A DNA stretch of 19,476 nt from Candidatus Omnitrophota bacterium (GTDB lineage Bacteria; Omnitrophota; Gorgyraeia; Tantalellales; Tantalellaceae): contig DAOVKF010000012.1 of assembly GCA_030631915.1 (NCBI GenBank), positions 1 through 19,476 of the forward strand. Reading direction: 5' to 3'. Each line of letters opens with the position of its first letter. Position 1 is the stretch's first letter. The position numbers and the translations under genes were made by a program. Positions 14,023 to 19,476 of the stretch are shown piece after piece. The notes under the pieces were generated by a model. It saw nothing but the letters and a program-made list of their open reading frames with translations. It was not told the origin of the DNA and did not search any database.

Positions 14023-15369
14023 ATGCTGAAAAAGTGTACTGATATAGTTAACGGGTTCATTGAAAAATTAAAGGACAGGCTGGGTAAGAACGAGAAAGTG
14101 ATCGTAAAAGGCACGGGTGCGGCTTTTTTAGGTATTTGCGCTTTTAACATAAGCAGTTTTTTTCTGCTTCTGGCCAAGACCAGGCTTATGCCCGCGAGTG
14201 ACGTGGGTTTGATCGTTCTGGCGAAAAGCATTGTCCTTACGGCGTTTATCCTGGGTAATGGTTTTTCCGGAGCTGTTTTCAGATACGCCTCCATATTCAG
14301 GGGGGAAAGGGCCAGGGACAGGATCAAAGGAGTCGTAGTCGTGGCATACAGGTATGTTGTGCCGATCCTGTTCCTGATCTTTTTGCTCATAACCGCGTTC
14401 GCCGGCCATATAGCCGTGAATATATTCCACAAGCCTCAGCTTGTGATACTCATCAGGATACTCGCGCTCATGGTCTTTTTCAAGATCATAACCAATATCA
14501 ACGCCGCGCTTTTAAGGAGCAAATATCTTGTCCAGTATTATTACTTTTTCGATGTCGGGGTCCAACTGTTGATGCTGTTGCTTGTGTTTATTCTCTTTGT
14601 TTTCGGCCAGAGAAATTTTCTCATAATGTTCGCTGTTGCGTGGACGGTGGCGCAATTATTTGTCATGACACGTTCCTTTTTTATCGTGAAACGGGAGTTC
14701 CCTTTCGTGTTCGACGGGAAAATAAAATCCCGTGAATACAAAAAAAAGTTTTTCCTTTTCGCTTTCGTGACGCAGATCACGTCTATCCTGATACGGTTCA
14801 GATTGGAGATAAGCATTTTTATAATAGGGTTTTTCCTGCTGACTTCGGATATCGCTTTATATAACGTCGCTTTACAGATGGGTATGGCTGCCGGCATGCT
14901 GGTGCAGGGATTGAACAGCATATTCCCGGCGGTAACGGGAGTCTTATACGGCCAGGACAGGATAAGAGAGATCAGAAAACTGCACAGTAGAACGGCAGGC
15001 ATTCTGCTGGCCATCGCTCTTTTGGTTTTTATCTTTTTTCTACTGTTCGGCAGGTTTATCCTCGGTATATTCGGGACGTATTACGTGGCGGCATATATCC
15101 CGCTTTTGATAATCGCCTTTTCCTTTATCATCGAATCCGGGGTCGGGCCGGCCGGGAGGATATTGAACATGATGGGTAAACCGCAGTATAATACGGTCAA
15201 TACCCTAATCGCGCTGGCGATGACGGTTGTCTTATGTTATGCGCTGGTCCCCGTTTACAAAGTAGCCGGCGCGGCAGTAGCGTTCGCGGCAAGCAATATA
15301 GTTAAACGGCTGCTCATGCTGGGAGAGGTCAGGTGGCTGTACAGGGTCAAGGAGACAAAACCAGCATAG
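14023..15369 (+). CDS. Wzx-type repeat-unit flippase (MOP superfamily)
   Basis: A 448-residue integral inner-membrane protein that moves the lipid-linked repeat unit from the cytoplasmic to the periplasmic face. It shows about 12-14 hydrophobic segments along its length with short basic loops, and the usual opening of the family in which a first TM (about 29-50) is followed by a loop (MPASDVGLIVLAKSIV) and another TM. Later features include ALLRSKYLVQYYYFFDV and VGPAGRILNMMGKPQYNTVNTLIAL, a region resembling the well-conserved LNmxgkp..n segment of polysaccharide synthase-type flippases. The length fits the family. It follows the ParB-GT4 gene after 87 nt that contain a tandem leader duplication. 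Next comes a run of three GT4 genes. Substrate cannot be inferred from sequence. Confidence 0.9.
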   Translation: MLKKCTDIVNGFIEKLKDRLGKNEKVIVKGTGAAFLGICAFNISSFFLLLAKTRLMPASDVGLIVLAKSIVLTAFILGNGFSGAVFRYASIFRGERARDRIKGVVVVAYRYVVPILFLIFLLITAFAGHIAVNIFHKPQLVILIRILALMVFFKIITNINAALLRSKYLVQYYYFFDVGVQLLMLLLVFILFVFGQRNFLIMFAVAWTVAQLFVMTRSFFIVKREFPFVFDGKIKSREYKKKFFLFAFVTQITSILIRFRLEISIFIIGFFLLTSDIALYNVALQMGMAAGMLVQGLNSIFPAVTGVLYGQDRIREIRKLHSRTAGILLAIALLVFIFFLLFGRFILGIFGTYYVAAYIPLLIIAFSFIIESGVGPAGRILNMMGKPQYNTVNTLIALAMTVVLCYALVPVYKVAGAAVAFAASNIVKRLLMLGEVRWLYRVKETKPA

Positions 15370-15409
15370 AAGCGGAATAGAGAAGGTTGTATCGATCCGG
15401 CGGAGAACC

Positions 15410-16519
15410 ATGAAGATATGTCTTGTCGTTGAGGACATTTATCCCGTATTGAGCGGCAGGAGCGAATTAGGACCGCCCAACGGCCGGGCGGTCCACTTTA
15501 AGAACCTCGGCGCGGGGCTGGCTGACATCGGGTGCGATGTTTCCTTCATAACCATGGATTACGGCCAGCCTGAGATCCAGAAGTTGGGCGGGTTTACCGT
15601 GTATAAGATGTACAGGCCGGATGAGGGGATCCCCGGGTTAAGGCTCTTCCTGACAAAAGCCCCGAAATTGTTGAAAGCCTTAAAAAGAGCCGATGCCGAT
15701 ATTTACATGTTCATGTGTCCGGACCCTTTTGTGGGAATAATTTCCTGGTTTTGCCGGAAGAACGGCAGAAAATTCATATACTACGGCGGGTCGGATCGGG
15801 ATTTCAAGGGGAATTCATGGAGGATGAGCTTAAGGGATCTTTATTTTTTTAAAAATGGCGTTAGAAACGCTGATCTGATACTTTGTCAGAATATTTATCA
15901 GTTGGAAACCCTGGAGAAATACCACAAAAGAAAAGGGTTTATCATGTATAACGCCATGGCGTCTGCGGAACGCACGTATGACCCCGGCGGGAAAATAATA
16001 TGGGTCGCGAATTACAGGCCGCTGAAACGTCCGGAGATGTTCATAGAACTGTCAAAGGAAATAAGTGACAGTTTTGTTATGATCGGCGGCAGGGCAAGCG
16101 GCTGTTCCGAACAAGAGTACCGGAACATGAACGACCTGGCCGTGAATGACAATATCAGGATACGCGGACTCCTCGGTTACGACGAAACAGACCGGGCCAT
16201 TTCCCGCGCAAAGCTGCTGGTGAGCACTTCGGAGTTCGAAGGGCTTTCCAATACCTTTTTGCAGGCGTGGAGGAGGGGGATACCCGTGGTCGCGTTCGTG
16301 GACCCCGATGGCATGATCGGGAAGAACGGTCTCGGCAGGGTGGTAAGTAATTTTGAGGACATGGTCGAAGCTGTGGAAGAATTGAGAAAAGGTGTCCCCG
16401 AAGAATATTCGAGGAACATAAAAGATTTTTTTGACCGCACGTTTGAAACAGGTAAAGTCGCCGCGAGGTTTGACGGCATAATAAACGGGATGATCGAGGA
16501 TCGAAGGGGAAAAGGGTGA
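15410..16519 (+). CDS. GT4-family glycosyltransferase (E-x7-Q variant)
   Basis: A 369-residue GT-B fold enzyme for repeat-unit assembly. The N-terminal Rossmann domain begins MKICLVVEDIYP and contains the acceptor-side GPPNGRAVHFKNLGAGL loop. The C-terminal donor domain includes IIWVANYRPLKRPEMFIEL (about 194-213) and FEGLSNTFLQAWRRGIPVVAF. In most GT4 enzymes the motif is E-x7-E; here it is Glu277-x7-Gln285, a variant I recall in a group with an FPNTFLQAW-like sequence. The DPDGMIGKNGLG segment follows, as in that group. It therefore looks functional and not decayed, though donor preference may differ. GGAG at 15402-15405 precedes the ATG. The stop overlaps the GTG start of the next glycosyltransferase by 4 nt (GTGA), so the two are translationally coupled. 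Confidence 0.87.
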   Translation: MKICLVVEDIYPVLSGRSELGPPNGRAVHFKNLGAGLADIGCDVSFITMDYGQPEIQKLGGFTVYKMYRPDEGIPGLRLFLTKAPKLLKALKRADADIYMFMCPDPFVGIISWFCRKNGRKFIYYGGSDRDFKGNSWRMSLRDLYFFKNGVRNADLILCQNIYQLETLEKYHKRKGFIMYNAMASAERTYDPGGKIIWVANYRPLKRPEMFIELSKEISDSFVMIGGRASGCSEQEYRNMNDLAVNDNIRIRGLLGYDETDRAISRAKLLVSTSEFEGLSNTFLQAWRRGIPVVAFVDPDGMIGKNGLGRVVSNFEDMVEAVEELRKGVPEEYSRNIKDFFDRTFETGKVAARFDGIINGMIEDRRGKG

Positions 16520-17694
16520 AGGTCGTCTTTTTCAGCAGGTTCCCGCGTGATATAGATACGCCCCGCGGTGGCGTCGAAAGCGCGACAGTCAATCTGGCTG
16601 CCGCTCTGGCGGCGATGGATGATATCGATATCCATGTGGTTACGTTCGAGAAACAGATCAGAAGGGCCGAGGTCAGCCGGATCGGGGAGATAACGGTTCA
16701 CAGGTTGCCCGCGCCGGGGTGCCCGCAGATACTTGATGTATCGATGGGCCCCGGCCGGCGCCGTTTAAAAAAATACATAACGGCGCTTAAGCCCGACATC
16801 GTGCATTTTCACGAAACGTACGGCCTTGGGATAGGCCGCATGCCTGTGCCCTGCGTGTTCACGGTACACGGGTTTGACAGCGCGAATATACCGGTTGAAA
16901 GCGGGCACCTCGGCCGTAAAAGCTGGATCCGCGCGCCCCTGTGGAAATTCGTGGAATCCCGGGGGCTTGCGCGCCAAAAGAGGATAATATCGATCACGCC
17001 GTATGTCCGCGAGCGCATTGAGCCGCTGACCCGGGCCCGGATATATGACATAGACAATGCGATCTCAAGGGCATTTTTCGATATCCCCCGCGCGGAAATA
17101 ACCGGCCGGGTATTTTCAGCGGGATGGATATCCCGCCGCAAAAATACGCTGGGGATAGTCCGGGCCTTCGCCGCGGCCATAAAAGGCGTTGAGATAGAGG
17201 CCTCGCTTCACATAGCCGGTGAAAAGAAAGATCCCGGATATTCGGAAAAAGTAGAAAGTGAAATAGGATTACTGGGTATATCGGACAGGGTAAGCCTGCC
17301 GGGGCGGATACCGCAGGAGAGAATGAAACAGGCGTTGAGCGAGGCCGGTATCTTTGTGCTGGCCTCGTACCAGGAGAACGCTCCCATGGCCATTGCCGAA
17401 GCCATGGCCTCGGGTATACCGGTGATATCTTCAAATCGATGCGGTATGCCGTATATGGTCGAAGACGGGAAAACAGGGTATCTGGTCGACCCGGATAACA
17501 CGGCAGCTCTGGCGGACAGGCTCCGGATGCTTTTGACGGATAGGGGACTGAGGAAAAAGATGGGAGAAGCGGCCCGGCATTCCGCTGAGGCCCGGTTCCA
17601 TCCGGATGTTGTAGCGGGCAAGACCAGGGAAGTATATGAGAAAATGCTGGAAGGGGCGGGTCATGCCCCGGCCCTGCCGTGGGAGAAAGAATAG
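16516..17694 (+). CDS. GT4-family glycosyltransferase
   Basis: A 392-residue GT-B glycosyltransferase. The start is GTG at 16516 inside the GTGA overlap with the preceding gene, giving the proper N-terminus MKVVFFSRFPRDIDTPRGGVESA, in which GGVESA is the acceptor-side loop. Further hallmarks are DIVHFHETYG, VFTVHGFDS, FSAGWISRRKNTLGIVRAF (start of the donor domain, about 197-215) and the E-x7-E motif in YQENAPMAIAEAMASGIPVI (Glu287, Glu295). It adds one sugar to the lipid-linked intermediate; donor unknown. The gene is the most GC-rich stretch in the window: blocks of 60 nt from 16801 and 16921 counted 58 and 65 percent GC, against 28-33 percent in part of the acetyltransferase gene. A gap of 81 nt follows before the next glycosyltransferase. 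Confidence 0.88.
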   Translation: MKVVFFSRFPRDIDTPRGGVESATVNLAAALAAMDDIDIHVVTFEKQIRRAEVSRIGEITVHRLPAPGCPQILDVSMGPGRRRLKKYITALKPDIVHFHETYGLGIGRMPVPCVFTVHGFDSANIPVESGHLGRKSWIRAPLWKFVESRGLARQKRIISITPYVRERIEPLTRARIYDIDNAISRAFFDIPRAEITGRVFSAGWISRRKNTLGIVRAFAAAIKGVEIEASLHIAGEKKDPGYSEKVESEIGLLGISDRVSLPGRIPQERMKQALSEAGIFVLASYQENAPMAIAEAMASGIPVISSNRCGMPYMVEDGKTGYLVDPDNTAALADRLRMLLTDRGLRKKMGEAARHSAEARFHPDVVAGKTREVYEKMLEGAGHAPALPWEKE

Positions 17695-17775
17695 CCCGGT
17701 TGACTGGAACAGGCCTCTCGGGTATGCTTTCTGGCAAGGATGCTTGAGCTGACAGAACGGAGACCATAAGTTAAA

Positions 17776-18945
17776 ATGAAAAACACGAAAGACCCTCTGA
17801 AGATACTTTACCTGACGTATGGCCGGGTTTCAGGCGTTTGCAGGAGCCTTGGCGACGCCCTGTCCCACCGGGGGCAGGATGTCAGGATAGTGGATGTGGG
17901 GAATGAGATAAACTATCGGACGAAAAAATATCTGCATCTGTTTAAACACCGGAACCTGTGGAACGCCTGCCTGGCCATAGCGCAATTCGGGTATGACTGG
18001 AGAAGGCATTACAAGAAGACGTCGTTCGCGTTCCAGCAGATGAGCAGGGCCGCCGAAAAAGTCTTACAGGAAAACAGCGGCGATTACGACATCATTTTAC
18101 AGTCCGGCACCCTGTTCTCCCCGGGGACGGATTTCAAAAAGAGAAAATACTTCTTATATCTCGACCATACTTACGCGATCTCAAGGGGGTACGATAGATC
18201 CGAAGGTTTGCGCGTGCCGCTTTCCCTGCCCTCCGGCTGGCAGGAAATGGAGAAAGAAGTATATGAGAACGCGAAAAAAATATTCGCTTACAGCGTTCAT
18301 GTCAAAAATTCCCTGATAAATGATTACGGTATAAAAGAAGACAGTGTCGTGGTCGCAGGCGCGGGTTCAAACATTGAGGTATCTTCTTTGGAGGACAAAA
18401 GATATGACGGGAAGACCGTATTGTTCGTAGGGCTGGATTTTCAAAGAAAAGGAGGCCCTGTATTGTTAAAGGCTTTCGAGATCGTAAAAAAAGAGATCCC
18501 GGAATGCCGGCTGTATATAGTGGGGTCAAACCTGCGGGTCAGACAGGAGGGTGTGATCGTGAAGGGGGTTGTAACCCCTTCCGAGCTTGCCCCTTTATAT
18601 GAGTCTTCCACGCTTTTTGTCCTCCCGACCATTCGTGAACCCTTCGGCCTGGTCTTCCTGGAGGCCATGGCACATGGTTTACCCTGTATCGGGACTGATA
18701 TCGAAGCCGTCCCTGAGATCATTGAAGACGGCATTACCGGGTTTATTGTCCCTGCAGAGGGTCATCTTGCCCTGGCGCGCAGGATGATATCTCTCCTGAG
18801 GGACAGGCCTTTAATGGAAAAGATGGGCAGGGCGGGATACAGGAAGGTCAGCACGCTGTACAACTGGGATAAAGTGGCCGAACGGATGTTGCGGGAGTTC
18901 CAGGACAGCGCGCATCGCCCGGATCGGCGTCAGGCTGAGTCATGA
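17776..18945 (+). CDS. GT4-family glycosyltransferase
   Basis: A 389-residue GT-B glycosyltransferase. After a short lead the Rossmann fold begins KILYLTYGRVSGVCRSLGDAL. The middle segment (about 60-150) is longer and more divergent than in the two preceding enzymes and contains YDIILQSGTLFSP and YFLYLDHTYAISRGY. The donor domain starts near VLFVGLDFQRKGGPVLLKAF (about 215-234) and has the E-x7-E motif at Glu288 and Glu296 (REPFGLVFLEAMAHG), followed by EAVPEIIEDGITGFIV. Donor and acceptor are unknown. GGAG at 17759-17762 is 13 nt before the ATG, rather far, so initiation may be weak. The stop overlaps the ATG of the pyruvyl transferase gene (ATGA at 18942-18945). Confidence 0.87.
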   Translation: MKNTKDPLKILYLTYGRVSGVCRSLGDALSHRGQDVRIVDVGNEINYRTKKYLHLFKHRNLWNACLAIAQFGYDWRRHYKKTSFAFQQMSRAAEKVLQENSGDYDIILQSGTLFSPGTDFKKRKYFLYLDHTYAISRGYDRSEGLRVPLSLPSGWQEMEKEVYENAKKIFAYSVHVKNSLINDYGIKEDSVVVAGAGSNIEVSSLEDKRYDGKTVLFVGLDFQRKGGPVLLKAFEIVKKEIPECRLYIVGSNLRVRQEGVIVKGVVTPSELAPLYESSTLFVLPTIREPFGLVFLEAMAHGLPCIGTDIEAVPEIIEDGITGFIVPAEGHLALARRMISLLRDRPLMEKMGRAGYRKVSTLYNWDKVAERMLREFQDSAHRPDRRQAES

Positions 18946-19476
18946 AAAAGATATTAGGCGTTTTAACCTTGCATTCCGTATTTAATGAGGGCGCGGTACT
19001 GCAGGCGTTCAGCCTCGTCAAGCATCTTCAGAATAATTTCCCGGATTGGAAGGTGGAAATAATCGATTATCGGTTTGCCTCATTACTTAAGGCCTACGGT
19101 TCGCCCAAAGACCGCAGGACTCTCGCGCTGGATGATTTTATCGCGAATGCTCTTCCGTTGAGCGGGGAGAGGTTCTTTAACGACAAAGACAGGGACATAT
19201 CCGATTTTATCAATAAAAGATATGGCGCTCTTGTCGTGGGAAGCGATGAGGTCTGGGATCTTTATTACCTCCGGCGGAAACGTTACCTCGGGTTGATCTA
19301 CCGGCAGACAGGAAGGCTCGTGTTCCCGAACCCGTACTGGCCGGGAGCTGAAGTGGATGTCCCTAAGGCCGCCTATGCGGCGTGTGTCGGCAGGGCCGAT
19401 TGGACGAAGATCCCGGGGCGTCACCGGAAAGAGATGGCCCGGAGGCTTTCGACCTTCAGCGTGCTGGGCGTGCGTG
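18942..19476 (+). CDS. Polysaccharide pyruvyl transferase family protein (5' part, cut by right edge)
   Basis: The frame opens at the ATG in the ATGA overlap with the previous gene and stays open for 178 codons to the window end, so the C-terminal half is missing. The N-terminus KKILGVLTLHSVFNEGAVLQ is the usual opening of this family (first strand, then a small-residue loop with Asn and Gly). KRYGALVVGSDEVWD at about 93-106 carries the conserved GSDEVW block, followed by VFPNPYWPG and AAYAACVG, as in the PF04230 family. Full enzymes transfer pyruvate from phosphoenolpyruvate to a sugar as a ketal, adding negative charge to the polymer. Some relatives in EPS loci have no proven activity. The coupled overlap places it in the same operon as the glycosyltransferases. 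Confidence 0.85.
   Translation, partial: MKKILGVLTLHSVFNEGAVLQAFSLVKHLQNNFPDWKVEIIDYRFASLLKAYGSPKDRRTLALDDFIANALPLSGERFFNDKDRDISDFINKRYGALVVGSDEVWDLYYLRRKRYLGLIYRQTGRLVFPNPYWPGAEVDVPKAAYAACVGRADWTKIPGRHRKEMARRLSTFSVLGVR

Noticed and set aside
13575..14432. Long minus-strand open frame (285 codons) across the GT4 end and the flippase start
   Set aside because: It is the antisense shadow of two well-supported genes and spans their boundary, with a low-complexity Ser/Pro/Thr-rich translation.
16994..17767. Long minus-strand open frame (257 codons) opposite the GC-rich GT4 gene
   Set aside because: Antisense open frames are expected in GC-rich genes. The product is Pro/Arg/Ser rich without any domain, and the plus-strand gene has full GT4 motifs.
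1..19476. CRISPR array, tRNA, rRNA, transposase or integrase
   Set aside because: No regularly spaced repeats with unique spacers, no cloverleaf or rRNA-like sequence, and no transposase or integrase motif were seen in any frame. Repeats are limited to short palindromes and leader duplications.

Overview
The window carries one exopolysaccharide (EPS) biosynthesis and export locus of the Wzx/Wzy type. All complete genes read left to right. A fragment of one unrelated gene leaves the left edge on the minus strand. The organism is a Gram-negative (diderm) bacterium: the export genes include a signal-peptide-bearing polysaccharide export (OPX) protein and an outer-membrane beta-barrel ending in Phe, next to a Wzc-type fused inner-membrane co-polymerase. 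The gene mix, the intermediate base composition and the small ATTCC...GGAAT palindromes would fit an uncultivated phylum such as Omnitrophota, but this is a guess from style and no marker gene here proves it.

Layout. 1-312: a divergent promoter region with two good sigma-70-type promoters back to back, one for the minus-strand fragment (apparently leaderless) and one for the EPS locus, then a leader of about 100 nt. 313-1761: initiating sugar-phosphate transferase. 1882-2283: stand-alone PilZ (c-di-GMP receptor) protein. 2295-6735: export machinery, namely an outer-membrane beta-barrel, a short OPX protein with no membrane-spanning tail, and a Wzc-like co-polymerase with degenerate kinase motifs and an unusual Lys-rich tail. 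6902-8014: UDP-GlcNAc 2-epimerase, bracketed on both sides by the same family of short palindromic repeats. 8178-11526: VpsJ-like putative toroid protein, TagA/WecG-family glycosyltransferase and Wzy-like polymerase. 11555-13935: hexapeptide acetyltransferase and a two-domain protein (ParB-like plus GT4). 14023-15369: Wzx flippase. 15410-18945: three more GT4 glycosyltransferases. 18942-19476: start of a polysaccharide pyruvyl transferase, cut by the right edge.

How it works together (inference from families): the first enzyme loads a sugar phosphate onto undecaprenyl phosphate. The GT26 enzyme and four GT4 enzymes extend it, with UDP-ManNAc supplied by the epimerase. Acetyl and pyruvyl transferases decorate the unit, which would make the polymer acidic. 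Wzx flips the unit, the Wzy-like protein polymerises it, and the Wzc-like protein, the OPX protein and the beta-barrel carry it out. The PilZ protein suggests post-translational control by c-di-GMP. There is no gap above 300 nt, and I see no tRNA, rRNA, CRISPR array, transposase or integrase.
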